The notes under the pieces: generated by a model
Told to the model about the DNA's origin: nothing
Database searches by the model: none
What the model saw: only the letters and a program-made list of their open reading frames with translations
Program-made: the position numbers and the translations under genes
NCBI GenBank assembly: GCA_016720595.1
Contig: JADKKI010000072.1
Span: 124,001-188,000 of the forward strand
From: Myxococcales bacterium
GTDB taxonomy: Bacteria; Myxococcota_A; Polyangia; Haliangiales; Haliangiaceae
Direction of reading: 5' to 3'
DNA: 64,000 bases
Shown: piece after piece, positions 1 to 8,743 of the stretch
How positions within the stretch are numbered: the first letter of the stretch is position 1
Layout of the letters: each line of letters starts with the position of its first letter

Positions 1-273
1 AACGCGGGCACCTTGTTCTCGGCTCCGATCACGCTCCCGACGGCCCTCGGCAGCGCGCCTGGCGCCAGCCGCACCACGGTGTTCATCGACGAGGGGCCAC
101 GCATCGCCAGGGACGACGTGGTGTTCGTGCCGCACTCCGATCAGACGGAGGTCAAGCAGACACCGACCGTGATCAAGCGGCCGCGCCGGATCCCGATCCC
201 GTACGAGGGCATCGCGCTCGTGCTCGTGATCGGCGTGCTGGTGCTGCGTCGCCGTGGTCGCGCGAAGCGCTGA
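1..273 (+). CDS. C-terminal part of a membrane-anchored protein (5' end outside window)
   Basis: The reading frame is open from base 1 to the TGA at 271-273, so the start lies upstream of the window; the first possible internal start, a TTG at base 13, has no ribosome binding site and is probably a leucine codon. The visible 90 residues are mostly soluble, followed by a single hydrophobic segment (GIALVLVIGVLVL) and a basic tail (RRRGRAKR). That layout fits a C-terminal membrane anchor with the tail in the cytoplasm and the rest outside. No Cys-containing MYXO-CTERM or PEP-CTERM signature is present. The function cannot be assigned from this fragment. Confidence 0.6.
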   Translation, partial: NAGTLFSAPITLPTALGSAPGASRTTVFIDEGPRIARDDVVFVPHSDQTEVKQTPTVIKRPRRIPIPYEGIALVLVIGVLVLRRRGRAKR

Positions 274-282
274 GCGCGTGGT

Positions 283-1602
283 TCACGGCGGCGGTGGAGG
301 TGCGAGTACGCGCTGCACGAGCTTGCGCCTGCGCTCGAGCTCCTTCTTCACGTAGCCGCCGACCTTGCCGGCCCTGACGAACGGCTTCAGGACGGAGAAC
401 CGGCCGCGGAGCAAGGCGCCGAACGTCCAGCGCAGGACCTCGCCCACGGTGAACGCCTCGTACGGTGACAGCCGACGCTCGACGACGTCCACGAACCGCT
501 GCGAGAGCACGGGGTTGCCCGAGCACTTCGAGAACACGAGCTGGGTGAACGGATTGTTGTAGCTGACCTCGCCGAGGTCGCGCGCGAAGTGGAACAGCTC
601 GAGAGATTCGACGTCGCGCTGGCGCCAGTACCGCTCGAGGGGCTCGTCTCCGCCGAGGGCGATCGCGGCCGCCAGGGCGCGCGCATCGCGGAACGCATCC
701 GTGATCCCGAGGCCGGGCGTGGGATCCTTGAACAGCCCAGCATCCCCGACCAGCGCCCAGCCCGGCCCGGCGGCGCGGCGAAAGAAGAAGCGAGCCTTGA
801 CGATGCCGAGCGCGCGCGACAGCGGTGGTGCCTCCACGAGCGACGCGAACCGAGGATGTGCGCGCATCGCGTTGGTGAGCTGGCCCTCCGGATCCTGCTT
901 CCACGCGGCGACGTCGTCGGTGCTCGGAAACGTCATGCCGATGACCAGCTGATCGCGGTTGACCGGGAACACGAACCGCGCGTCGTCGTCGTCGTGGACG
1001 ATGATCGCCGCGTTGTCATGGGTGGTGGCGTAGTCCGCCGGGCGTGGCCAGTACGCCCAGTAGGCGCAGCGCGGCCCATCGTAGCCGTAGTACTCCTCGG
1101 CACCCACGAGGCGCGCGACCGTGGAGAACCGACCATCCGCGCCGACCACCACGGTGCACCGGATCTCGGAGCGCACGCCTTCGTGCTCGACGATCACGCC
1201 GCACACGCGATCGTGCTCGCGGATCAGGTCGATCACGCGGCAGCGCGTGCGGATCTCGGCGCCCGCCTCGCGCGCACCCTCGAGGAGCAAGGCATCGAGC
1301 TCGGTGCGCCGCGGACAGCTCCCGCCGGAAGGGAACTCGAGCTGGATCACGTGAGGGCCCAGGCCGTTGACGAACGTGGTCACCGGCGGAGCGAGCTCGC
1401 GCACGCGATCGCCGAGCCCGAGCTCGTCGAGGATCCGCATCCCGAACGGCTGGATGAAGTGGGTGGACATCGGCTGATCGCTGGGCAGCGCTGCCGCATC
1501 CACGACGAGGACGCGCTTGCCGGCGCGCGCCAGGAATCGAGCGAGCGGCGCCCCCGCACACCGCGCGCCCACCACCACACAATCGTACGTTCCACCCACC
1601 AC
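283..1602 (-). CDS. FAD-dependent oxidoreductase (geranylgeranyl reductase / aromatic hydroxylase-like)
   Basis: The 439-residue protein has the features of group A flavin monooxygenases and geranylgeranyl reductases: an N-terminal Rossmann motif (VVVGARCAGAPLARFL, about residues 9-24, a variant of GxGxxG), a central DG motif (VVGADGRFS, about 152-160), and a GD motif (WALVGDAGLFKDPTPGLG, about 283-300) that contacts the FAD ribityl chain. The length is normal for the family. The substrate is not predictable; it could hydroxylate an aromatic compound or reduce a polyprenyl chain. The start is a GTG (1600-1602) placed 6 nt after a TAGGAT hexamer, with no Shine-Dalgarno, so a leaderless message is likely. 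The next minus-strand genes upstream (1663-3557) form a separate coupled pair. Confidence 0.85.
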   Translation of the reverse strand: MVGGTYDCVVVGARCAGAPLARFLARAGKRVLVVDAAALPSDQPMSTHFIQPFGMRILDELGLGDRVRELAPPVTTFVNGLGPHVIQLEFPSGGSCPRRTELDALLLEGAREAGAEIRTRCRVIDLIREHDRVCGVIVEHEGVRSEIRCTVVVGADGRFSTVARLVGAEEYYGYDGPRCAYWAYWPRPADYATTHDNAAIIVHDDDDARFVFPVNRDQLVIGMTFPSTDDVAAWKQDPEGQLTNAMRAHPRFASLVEAPPLSRALGIVKARFFFRRAAGPGWALVGDAGLFKDPTPGLGITDAFRDARALAAAIALGGDEPLERYWRQRDVESLELFHFARDLGEVSYNNPFTQLVFSKCSGNPVLSQRFVDVVERRLSPYEAFTVGEVLRWTFGALLRGRFSVLKPFVRAGKVGGYVKKELERRRKLVQRVLAPPPPP

Positions 1603-1608
1603 GCGGCC

Positions 1609-1614
1609 ATCCTA
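1609..1614 (-). promoter_or_regulatory. -10-like hexamer of leaderless FAD oxidoreductase gene
   Basis: On the minus strand TAGGAT is followed by exactly six bases and then the GTG start of the flavoprotein gene. No Shine-Dalgarno lies between. A convincing -35 is not visible (CTGTTC at 17 bp is weak). Confidence 0.4.
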
Positions 1615-1662
1615 GACGAGGACGACCGGGCGAACAGGGGGCTGACCCGGTTTCCGACGCGG

Positions 1663-2781
1663 CTAGTCGCGCCGGCGCGCGGCATCGCCGGACGAGATCG
1701 TGGCCAGCTCCGGGCGCCAGCGGAACTTGTGCGCGAGCGGATGGGGCTCGCCGAGCGCGAGGTCCGCGATCAGCGCACCGAGCACGGGCGCGAACTTGAA
1801 CGCGTGCCCCGAGCCGCCGGTGGCGACCGCGAGGTTGTTCCGCGTGGGGTGGCGCGCGATCCAGAAGTGACCATCGAGCGTGTCGCCGTACACGCAGAGC
1901 CGGCGGTAGACGATCGGCGCGGTGGCGAGGGCGGGGAACGTGGTGCCGAGGAACGCGCGGAGATCGAGCTCCTGCTCGGGATCCACCACGCGATCTCGTT
2001 CGTGGGCCACCGGGATGCCGGTGCCGTGATTCGCGATCTTGACCAGCCCGTCGGCCGTCGCGGGGAACCCGTAGTAGCCGGTGCGCGCGATATCGGCGCC
2101 GAACACCGGGAACCGCTCGGCGGCGAACAGCTCCGGATCCTCGGGGCGCAGGTGGAACACCGGCTGGCCGATCGCGCGCACCGAGCTCGCGAGCTCGGGG
2201 AGGAGCTGCGCGGCCCAGGCCCCGGCGCACACGATCGTCAGCTCGGCGTGCAGCGCGTCGAGATCCTCCACCGCACGGGTCTCGATCACCACGCCCGCGG
2301 CCACGGCGTCTGCCGCGAGTTGCCTGACCACGGCACCGGCGGCGGCCCACCCTCCCTGGGGGTTCCAGTAGCCGTCGACGAGCGCGCCCGGCTGGTAGGC
2401 GGGGAACCGCCGTGAGATCGCGGCGGCATCGAGGCGCTCGAGAGCGTGCCCGCGCGAGGTGAGGAGCGTGTACGAGGCGTGCTCGAAGCTGTTGCGATCG
2501 TGCATCGGCTCGCGCGACAGGAACATCACGCCGCTCTCGTGGAACAGCGGCGCCGGCCACTGCGCATTCCACCGCCGCCATCCAGCGAGGGCCGCCTCGC
2601 CGAGCGCCGTGTAGTCGGCATCGTCACCGTAGTCGACCCGCACCACCTTGCTGATGTCCGTGGATTCGGCGAGCGGGTGCGGGATCGGGCCCGGATCGTG
2701 GACGGTCACCGCGTGGCCCCGCGCACGCAGCTCGAGCGCGGCGGTCAGGCCGAAGATGCCGCCACCGACGACCGAGATCAT
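1663..2781 (-). CDS. FAD-dependent amine oxidase of the monomeric sarcosine oxidase / DAO family
   Basis: The 372-residue protein starts with a textbook dinucleotide-binding motif (MISVVGGGIFGLTAALELRA) and carries the family's C-terminal signature CVYGDTLDGHFWIARHP, matching the segment of monomeric sarcosine oxidase and pipecolate oxidase whose Cys holds FAD covalently. A Lys in DGLVKIANHG aligns with the oxygen-activating Lys of sarcosine oxidase. It probably oxidises a secondary amine (sarcosine, N-methyl or glycated amino acid) with release of hydrogen peroxide; the exact substrate is inferred only to that level. The open frame extends far upstream through the enoyl-CoA hydratase gene on the same strand, but the true start is the ATG at 2779-2781, which overlaps that gene's TGA (ATGA), and gives the normal family length. 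Confidence 0.88.
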   Translation of the reverse strand: MISVVGGGIFGLTAALELRARGHAVTVHDPGPIPHPLAESTDISKVVRVDYGDDADYTALGEAALAGWRRWNAQWPAPLFHESGVMFLSREPMHDRNSFEHASYTLLTSRGHALERLDAAAISRRFPAYQPGALVDGYWNPQGGWAAAGAVVRQLAADAVAAGVVIETRAVEDLDALHAELTIVCAGAWAAQLLPELASSVRAIGQPVFHLRPEDPELFAAERFPVFGADIARTGYYGFPATADGLVKIANHGTGIPVAHERDRVVDPEQELDLRAFLGTTFPALATAPIVYRRLCVYGDTLDGHFWIARHPTRNNLAVATGGSGHAFKFAPVLGALIADLALGEPHPLAHKFRWRPELATISSGDAARRRD

Positions 2782-3557
2782 CACTTCTTGGTGATCCTCG
2801 CCACCGTGGCGCGCATCCGGCGCTGGCCCTCGACGGAGAACCAGGTGTCGAGCCAGGCGTCGGTGTCGGCCGCATCGAAGCGCGTGATCGCCTCGATCGC
2901 GGGGCGCAGCATCGCGCGCTTGATCTGCGCGAACGCCGTGCGATCCGAGGCGGCGAGGGCGGTGGCGCGTTCGAGCGCGCGGCTCTCGAACTGCTCGGGG
3001 GAGACCACCTCGTCCACGAGGCCAAGGGCGAGCGCCTCGGGCGGCTCCACGAGACGGCCCTCGAGCATGACGCGGACGTGACTCCCTCCGGGCACGCGCG
3101 CGCGCACCAGCTCGACGACCACGGAAGGGAGGCCGAGCCCGAGCTGCGCCTCGTTGAGGCCGATCTTCGGCGGCCCCTTCGGGCCCTGCGCGGTCAGGAT
3201 CCGCTCGTCGCACATCAGCGCGAGCACGCAGCCGCCGGCGATCGCGTTGCCGTTGATCGCGGCGATCACGGGGATGGGGGCCTCGAGCACGCGGCGCATC
3301 GCCGTGGTGAACGTCGTGATCAACCCGCGCACACCGTCCCGGTCGAGGTCGATCAGCTGGGGCAGGGCGAGCCCGCCGGAGAACGTGGCGCCGTCCCCCG
3401 TGATGATCAGGGCCTGCGCACCCTCGGCGACCACCGTGTCGATGGTCCGGGTGATCGCCTCGAGCAGCGTGGTGTCGAAGGCGTTCGCCTTGCCCGCCGA
3501 GAGCGTCATCACGGTGACCGGATCGACCCGGCGGAGCTCGATGATCGCGTCGCCCAT
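2781..3557 (-). CDS. enoyl-CoA hydratase/isomerase family protein
   Basis: The 258-residue protein is a full-length crotonase-fold enzyme. Oxyanion-hole segments are FSGGLAL (about residues 59-65) and GNAIAGGCVLALMCDER (about 102-118). The first catalytic Glu position of enoyl-CoA hydratases is present in GLNEAQLGLGLP, but the second Glu region reads GSHVRVMLEG, without the usual acid, and the FxAGADL segment lacks its Asp. Activity could therefore be isomerase, hydrolase or other crotonase chemistry, not necessarily beta-oxidation hydration. A GGAGG Shine-Dalgarno precedes the ATG at 3555-3557. It is the first gene of a coupled pair with the sarcosine-oxidase-like gene (ATGA overlap) and is divergent from the M16 protease, with 58 bases between. 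Confidence 0.87.
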   Translation of the reverse strand: MGDAIIELRRVDPVTVMTLSAGKANAFDTTLLEAITRTIDTVVAEGAQALIITGDGATFSGGLALPQLIDLDRDGVRGLITTFTTAMRRVLEAPIPVIAAINGNAIAGGCVLALMCDERILTAQGPKGPPKIGLNEAQLGLGLPSVVVELVRARVPGGSHVRVMLEGRLVEPPEALALGLVDEVVSPEQFESRALERATALAASDRTAFAQIKRAMLRPAIEAITRFDAADTDAWLDTWFSVEGQRRMRATVARITKK

Positions 3558-3615
3558 GCGACATCCTCCACGGTCGCACTGGCGGATTCAATCGCTCGAG
3601 GCGAGAGTACGCGTC

Positions 3616-6600
3616 ATGCGCTCCCGCTTGCTGCTCGCGCTCCTCGCGCCTCTCACGCTGTCTTTGGCCACGTGCTGCCCACCGGCCCCCGCGCCGAAGG
3701 CGCCAGTCACGCCCGTGGTGGGCGCGGGCTCGGGGAGTGGTGGGGTGGTCACGCCGCCGCCCGTGACCGAGCTCTCGCTTGCCACGCTGGTGCCGGGCAC
3801 GTCGGTCCACGGCTTCACGCCCGCGGCGATCTATCTCGACGGGAACGATCAGCCGATCGGCGCGCGGCTCGTTCACGACAAGACGAAGTTCATCTTCGAC
3901 TACCTGCGGATCGAGAGCGCGCCCCAGGCGTTCATCTGGGTCAACTCGTTCCCCACCTCGAACAAGGGCGAGCCCCACACGCAGGAGCACCTGCTGCTCG
4001 GCAAGGGCAACCGCGGCCGCAAGATGGGTAGCTTCCAGGCGATGGCGCTCACCGAATCGAGCGCGTTCACGGATCAGTGGCGCACGGCCTATCACTTCCA
4101 TACCGTCGCCGGCCGCGACACGTTCTGGCCGGTGTTCGCCGATCAGCTCGGCGCGATGCTCGACGCCGACTATACCGACGAGGAGATCCGTCGCGAGGTG
4201 CGCAACTTCGGCGTCGACAAGGGCGATGACGGCAAGCTGCGTCTCGAAGAGAAGGGCACCGTCTACAACGAGATGGTCCGCTATTACGAGCAGCCCGACA
4301 CCACGTTGTGGCTCGCCGCCAAGCGCGCCGTGTTCGGCACGCGACACCCGCTCGCGTACGAGTCCGGCGGCTATCCCGACGACATCCGCACGATGACACC
4401 GGAGGACATCCGGAAGTTCCACGGCGACAACTACCACCTCGCGAACATGGGGATGATCGCCACGTTCCCCTCGGCGATGACCTTGACCGCCGTGCTCGAC
4501 GGCGCGGACCAGGTGCTGACCTCCTCGAACCAGCGCGGAGGCAAGGTCACCACCGAGGCGGATCTCCCGCCGCCCGCGCCCGGCGGGACCGACGCACCGA
4601 TCACCGTGGACTATCCCTACAGCGACAACACGCAGCCGAGCCCGATGATGCTGGTGTGGCCCGCGGTGCGCACCGATCTCGATCTCGCGGAGACCACGCT
4701 GCTCGGGCTGTTCCTCAGCTCGTTCGCGGGTGACGAGAGCACGCCTCTCTACAAGCGGCTGATCGACAGCAAGACCCGCGTGATGGATCTCGGCGCGAGC
4801 GGCGTCTCCGCGATGCAGAGCGACGATCACGGCCACCCGGTGTTCCTCTCGATCGAGGGTGTGCGCGCCGACAAGCTCGATCCGCAGACGCTCGCGAAGG
4901 TCCGCGCCGAGGTGATGTCCGAGCTCGGGCGGATCTCGAAGCTGCCCGATGGCGATCCGGAGCTCGCGGCGATCCGCACCCGGGTCGAGGCGCGTGCGAT
5001 CGATCTCAAGCGCCAGCTCGCGAAGTTCCTCGATTCACCGCCCGGCTTCGGCATCCGCGGCACGAGCGCGGCGTGGATGAACCACATGGATCGCCTGGCG
5101 AAGGTCGGCGGCGTGCGCAAGTCGCTGACGCTGCGGCCCGAGCTCGCCACGATCGACAAGCTGCTCGCGGCGGGCGGCAACCCGTGGCGCACCCGGCTCG
5201 CGACCTGGCACCTGCTGGAGCAACCCTTCGTGGTGGCGGCCAAGCCGAGCACCAAGCTCCGCAAGGACGTCGATGCGGCGCGTGATGCGCGGATCGCCGC
5301 GGAGCTGGCGCGCCTCGGTGGGCAGTATCAGACCAAGGACAAGGCCGCGACGCTGGCGAAGTACCAGACCGACTACGACGCGCAGACCAAGATCCTCGAG
5401 GCCGCCTCTGCGGCCACCCCGCTGCCGCCGCTCGTGCCCTCGCCGCCGATGACGTTCGACGACGAGCTGCAGTACACGACGAACCCGGTCAACGGCGTTC
5501 CGGCGTTCACCGCGAACATCGCCTCGATGCAGAGTGCGCGGCTCGCCGTGTCGTTCCGGCTGCCGTGGATCCCCGACGGCGACGCGATGTACCTCGGCAT
5601 CCTGCCCACGTTGATGAACGGGGTCGGGATCGCGGATGGCAAGGACGTGATCAAGAGCGAGGACATGCGCGAACGGATCCGCAAGGAGATCCTCGAGCTC
5701 TCGGTCCACTACAGCGAGGATCTGCAGACCCAGCGCACCGAGCTCGTGATCGCGGGCGCGGGTAACGACGTGGCCGAGACCAAGCAGGCGCTCGCCTGGA
5801 TGCGCCGCGTGATGCTCGCCCCCGACTGGCGCGTGGACAACCTGCCGCGTCTGCGCGACGTGGTGGATCAAGCGCTGACGGCGATGCGCGCCGCGATGCA
5901 AGGCTCCGAGGAGGGCTGGGTCCGCGATCCGCACGATGCGTGGTGGCACCAGGACTCGGCGGTCCACCTGCGCATCAACTCGTTCCTCACCCAGGCGCAC
6001 GATCTCCACCGCCTGCGCTGGCAGCTCCTCGATCCGATGGACGCCAAGGTCACCGCGGAGACCGTGGTCTTCCTCGGCAAGCTCGCGGAGGCACGCACGC
6101 TCCCACGCGCTCAGCTCGTGCTGCTCGCCGCGGCGCTCGGCGATCCCAAGGCCAAGGCACCCGCGCAGGGTGCGGCGTACCTGGCGGCCGCGGCCAAGCT
6201 GTCGGCGGCCGGCAAGCTGCTCGCCACCGCCGCCGGTAAGGATCTGACCGCGGTGCTCGCGGACCTCCCGGATGGCTCGCTGGCGGCGGACTGGACGTAC
6301 CTGTGCAAGCAGATGGCCGCGGATCTCCAGGTCACCGCGCCGGCCGCGCTCGCGAAGCTGGCGGGTGTGCGCGCGGCGATCGTGCACCGTGGTCGCGCGC
6401 GGATCACGGCGGTCGGCTCGCCGGCCAGTCACGCCGCGCTCTCCGCGAACCTGTCCGCGCTGGTCGACGCGGTGCCCGATGTCGGAGAGCCCGCGGTGGG
6501 GCGGCTCGCCGGCAAGGAGTACCCGATCACCCAGCGCCTGAAGGACCACGACAAGGCGCCGGGCGCGGTCACCTACGTCGGCCTGTTCTCGCCGGCGACC

Positions 6601-7248
6601 TCGAGCGGCGTGTTCATCAACAACGCGCCGTCCACGAGCCTCGCGCAGACCTCCGAGGACGCGATCCTCGACTACCTCGCCTCGAACACGTACACCGGCC
6701 ACGGTGCACACAGCCTGTTCATGAAGACGTGGGCCGCGGGCCTCGCGTACTCCAACGGCGTGCACCCGCTGGTCCGCGATGGCCAGCTCGAGTACTACGC
6801 CGAGCGCTGCCCGCTGCTGCCGCAGACGATGCGGTTCGTGGTGGAGCAGCTCAAGCAGGCCAAGCCCGATGCGAACATCGCTCGCTACGCGATCGCCGGC
6901 GCGTTCGATTCGCGGATCGCGGAGGGCTACGAGGAGCGCGCGTTCGCGATGGCCGATGATCTGGCCGATGGCCGCACGCCCGAGGTCGTCCGCGCGTTCC
7001 GCAAGGCCGTGCTCGCGCAGGTGGATCGCCCGGATCTCGCGCAGCAGCTGTTCAGCCGGCTCCCCACCGTCTACGGCAAGGTGATGCCCGGGTACGGCAA
7101 GCCCTCCACCGAGGCGCCGACCAACTTCGTGATCGGGCCGGCCAAGCAGCTCGATGCGTATCAGGACTACCTGCGCGCCGCCGTCGACAAGAAGGCGGTG
7201 CTCCACCGCCTGTACCCGCGCGACTTCTGGATCCCGGCGAAGCTGTAA
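3616..7248 (+). CDS. M16 family metalloprotease (insulinase/presequence-protease-like), exported
   Basis: The mature frame is 1210 residues. The zinc site is the inverted motif HTQEH (residues 121-125), with the third ligand probably the Glu in GTVYNEMVRYYEQPDT about 80 residues later. The size, with two M16 halves in one chain, resembles presequence protease/Cym1-type (M16C) enzymes that degrade peptides. The start ATG (3616-3618) is chosen because it gives a clear export signal (MRSRLLLALLAPLTLSLATCC); the open frame runs further upstream, but that part is antisense to the crotonase gene. The Cys pair at 20-21 suggests a lipoprotein, although Thr before the first Cys is unusual for a lipobox. 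Next comes a Pro/Gly/Val-rich linker, then the protease. Probably periplasmic or outer-membrane-associated peptide clearance (inference). Confidence 0.9.
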   Translation: MRSRLLLALLAPLTLSLATCCPPAPAPKAPVTPVVGAGSGSGGVVTPPPVTELSLATLVPGTSVHGFTPAAIYLDGNDQPIGARLVHDKTKFIFDYLRIESAPQAFIWVNSFPTSNKGEPHTQEHLLLGKGNRGRKMGSFQAMALTESSAFTDQWRTAYHFHTVAGRDTFWPVFADQLGAMLDADYTDEEIRREVRNFGVDKGDDGKLRLEEKGTVYNEMVRYYEQPDTTLWLAAKRAVFGTRHPLAYESGGYPDDIRTMTPEDIRKFHGDNYHLANMGMIATFPSAMTLTAVLDGADQVLTSSNQRGGKVTTEADLPPPAPGGTDAPITVDYPYSDNTQPSPMMLVWPAVRTDLDLAETTLLGLFLSSFAGDESTPLYKRLIDSKTRVMDLGASGVSAMQSDDHGHPVFLSIEGVRADKLDPQTLAKVRAEVMSELGRISKLPDGDPELAAIRTRVEARAIDLKRQLAKFLDSPPGFGIRGTSAAWMNHMDRLAKVGGVRKSLTLRPELATIDKLLAAGGNPWRTRLATWHLLEQPFVVAAKPSTKLRKDVDAARDARIAAELARLGGQYQTKDKAATLAKYQTDYDAQTKILEAASAATPLPPLVPSPPMTFDDELQYTTNPVNGVPAFTANIASMQSARLAVSFRLPWIPDGDAMYLGILPTLMNGVGIADGKDVIKSEDMRERIRKEILELSVHYSEDLQTQRTELVIAGAGNDVAETKQALAWMRRVMLAPDWRVDNLPRLRDVVDQALTAMRAAMQGSEEGWVRDPHDAWWHQDSAVHLRINSFLTQAHDLHRLRWQLLDPMDAKVTAETVVFLGKLAEARTLPRAQLVLLAAALGDPKAKAPAQGAAYLAAAAKLSAAGKLLATAAGKDLTAVLADLPDGSLAADWTYLCKQMAADLQVTAPAALAKLAGVRAAIVHRGRARITAVGSPASHAALSANLSALVDAVPDVGEPAVGRLAGKEYPITQRLKDHDKAPGAVTYVGLFSPATSSGVFINNAPSTSLAQTSEDAILDYLASNTYTGHGAHSLFMKTWAAGLAYSNGVHPLVRDGQLEYYAERCPLLPQTMRFVVEQLKQAKPDANIARYAIAGAFDSRIAEGYEERAFAMADDLADGRTPEVVRAFRKAVLAQVDRPDLAQQLFSRLPTVYGKVMPGYGKPSTEAPTNFVIGPAKQLDAYQDYLRAAVDKKAVLHRLYPRDFWIPAKL

Positions 7249-7326
7249 CGCATCCAGGAGCCGCCCCGCAGTCTGGTGTCGGCTCGAGGCCGCACGACCC
7301 CGCTGTGGGAGTTCAAAGCCAGGAAG

Positions 7327-7385
7327 CCAGGAAGCAAGGCAGCGGACTTTGGAACCTTCTCCGACCTGGGTTCCTTGCTTCCTGG
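7327..7385. repeat. inverted repeat between convergent genes, possible bidirectional terminator
   Basis: CCAGGAAGCAAGG (7327-7339) is perfectly inverted as CCTTGCTTCCTGG (7373-7385), with a 33-base loop. An inner pair, GGAACC (7351-7356) and GGTTCC (7369-7374), can form a competing hairpin. Just upstream, AGCCAGGA is repeated in tandem, so the right arm can also pair with an earlier left arm starting near 7313. The element sits in the 205-base gap between the convergent M16 protease and methyltransferase genes; nothing else is seen in that gap. No U-tract follows on either strand. Confidence 0.55.
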
Positions 7386-7453
7386 GTTTGATCTGCCGCT
7401 GGCGGTGGGCGTTGCCCGATGTCGGGCGAGCCTCGGTTCCGGCGAGCAGCTCG

Positions 7454-8317
7454 CTAGGTTCGTTCGGCGAGCGCGACGTGGCTGTGATCGGTGCGCGGGA
7501 TCGTGTTCGCGAGGTCCGGTGGTAGCAGCGCGTGCGCGGCCTCGGGCGTGCTCACATCGTCGGCGAGGGCGAAGCCGCGCTCCTCGAGGTACGCCGGCAG
7601 GGCGGCGGGATCCCAGCCCCACTTGAACGGCTCGCCGATCCGGGCGACCGCGGCCTGGACCAGGCGGGTGGCGAACGAGGTCTTCTGCCCGGGGACCTTC
7701 GCCTGATAGGTCATCGCGAGCTGCGAGCCCGCGCAGCTGTAGGCGGCGATCGCCGCGAGCGAGGCCTCGATCGCCGGCTCGGTGAGGTACATCGTGACCC
7801 CCTCCCAGATCGTCAGGGTCGGCGCCGCGGCCTCGTGGCCGGCCTCCGCGAGCTCGTCGGCGAGCTCGTCCATCGCGCGGGTCTCGAAGTCCCAGCTCAC
7901 GTAGCGCGCGGGGGATTCGGCGCCGATCCGCTCGAGCGTCCCGCGCTTGTGGCCCTGGGTGGCCGGGTGATCGACCTCGTACACCACGGCGTCGGCCAGC
8001 TCGGGCATCCGCAGCGCCCGGCAATCGAAGCCGGCGCCGAGCAGCACCACCTGGTGGCCTCCGGCATCGACGAAGTTCCGGACCGCATCGTCGAGAAGCT
8101 TGGTGCGCACCTGCATGTACGCGATCCACGACTTGAATCCGGGCAGCTGGGCGAGCAGGGTGGGGCGGCGCTCGTCGAGCATCCGCTGCACCCGCGTGGA
8201 GGCGAACGCCACGCCGAACGGATCGTCGGCGATCCGGACGTCGTCGGGGAGCAGCATGCCCAGGCCTCGCGCGGCGGCGACCCACTGGGCGGTGCGGCTC
8301 GGTGTGTCGTCACGCAT
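7454..8317 (-). CDS. class I SAM-dependent methyltransferase, LCMT/TIGR00027 family
   Basis: The 287-residue protein matches the leucine carboxyl methyltransferase-like family found in high-GC bacteria. Visible marks are the SAM-binding motif VVLLGAGFDCRALRMP, the acidic second strand VVYEVDHPATQGHKR, and the conserved IWEGVTMYLTEPAI loop. Family members are predicted O-methyltransferases, often linked to polyketide metabolism; the substrate here is unknown. The start is taken as the ATG at 8315-8317 (MRDDTPSRTAQW), because upstream residues are antisense-like, arginine-rich and belong to the overlapping unknown gene. The two genes overlap by 8 bases (8310-8317), implying coupled translation. 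Confidence 0.85.
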   Translation of the reverse strand: MRDDTPSRTAQWVAAARGLGMLLPDDVRIADDPFGVAFASTRVQRMLDERRPTLLAQLPGFKSWIAYMQVRTKLLDDAVRNFVDAGGHQVVLLGAGFDCRALRMPELADAVVYEVDHPATQGHKRGTLERIGAESPARYVSWDFETRAMDELADELAEAGHEAAAPTLTIWEGVTMYLTEPAIEASLAAIAAYSCAGSQLAMTYQAKVPGQKTSFATRLVQAAVARIGEPFKWGWDPAALPAYLEERGFALADDVSTPEAAHALLPPDLANTIPRTDHSHVALAERT

Positions 8318-8714
8318 TGCGCGCGCTGATCTTGTGCGCCATCGCGATGGGGCGCTCGAGGATCCGGTAGTCCTGGTCCTCGATGGCGAGCCGGCCATCC
8401 TCCTCGTGGACGAACACCAGGTCGTACTCGATCTCGGCGTCGGTCAGCTTGTCGACGTGGGCGCGGTCCGTGTGGTCCTCCGCGTAGCCGACCATGCCGT
8501 TGAAGGTCACCACATAGCCGCCGATGCCGCCGCCGGGATCCGGGGCGGTCTGCTCGAGGATCGCCGAGCTGTCCATGTGGAGGGTGGCGCCGTTCATCTT
8601 CACGGACGTCACCTGCGCCTTGTACCCGTCTCCGGGAACGCCATCGGTCGCCAGCCACTTGATGCGGACCGGGCGGTCGGGGTTCAAGCGGAAGTTGACG
8701 AGGACATTGCTCAT
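8310..8714 (-). CDS. hypothetical protein, 134 aa
   Basis: I do not recognise this family. The protein is soluble, without signal peptide or membrane segment, mixed in charge and predicted beta-rich at the start (NVLVNFRLNPDRPVRIKWLATDG). It is the first gene of a two-gene unit with the SAM methyltransferase, which overlaps its 3' end by 8 bases. A TATCCT hexamer lies exactly six bases before the ATG, so the message is probably leaderless, although the spacer GAGGTC could also serve as a weak ribosome binding site. The coding call rests on codon pattern, operon position and a start/promoter that fit. Confidence 0.7.
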   Translation of the reverse strand: MSNVLVNFRLNPDRPVRIKWLATDGVPGDGYKAQVTSVKMNGATLHMDSSAILEQTAPDPGGGIGGYVVTFNGMVGYAEDHTDRAHVDKLTDAEIEYDLVFVHEEDGRLAIEDQDYRILERPIAMAHKISARNA

Positions 8715-8720
8715 GACCTC

Positions 8721-8726
8721 AGGATA
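8721..8726 (-). promoter_or_regulatory. -10-like hexamer for the 134-aa gene
   Basis: TATCCT on the minus strand, then GAGGTC, then the ATG at 8712-8714. It lies back to back with the candidate -10 of gloA (8732-8737). Confidence 0.4.
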
Positions 8727-8731
8727 TCTGC

Positions 8732-8737
8732 TAACTC
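8732..8737 (+). promoter_or_regulatory. extended -10-like element for gloA-smpB
   Basis: TGC followed by TAACTC, then six bases to the ATG of gloA at 8744. There is no Shine-Dalgarno in the spacer AGCGGC. Weaker than others in the window because the sixth base is C. Confidence 0.3.
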
Positions 8738-8743
8738 AGCGGC

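Noticed and set aside
589..2415. 608-residue plus-strand open frame
   Set aside because: It is antisense to two well-supported flavoprotein genes and has the His/Arg/Glu-rich composition of a shadow frame in GC-rich DNA.
2782..4836. N-terminal extension of the sarcosine-oxidase-like gene to 1057 residues
   Set aside because: The extra part overlaps the crotonase gene in another frame and the antisense of the M16 gene; the ATGA-coupled start gives the normal length.
5035..7206. 723-residue minus-strand open frame
   Set aside because: Antisense shadow of the M16 protease, whose catalytic motif and signal peptide are clear.
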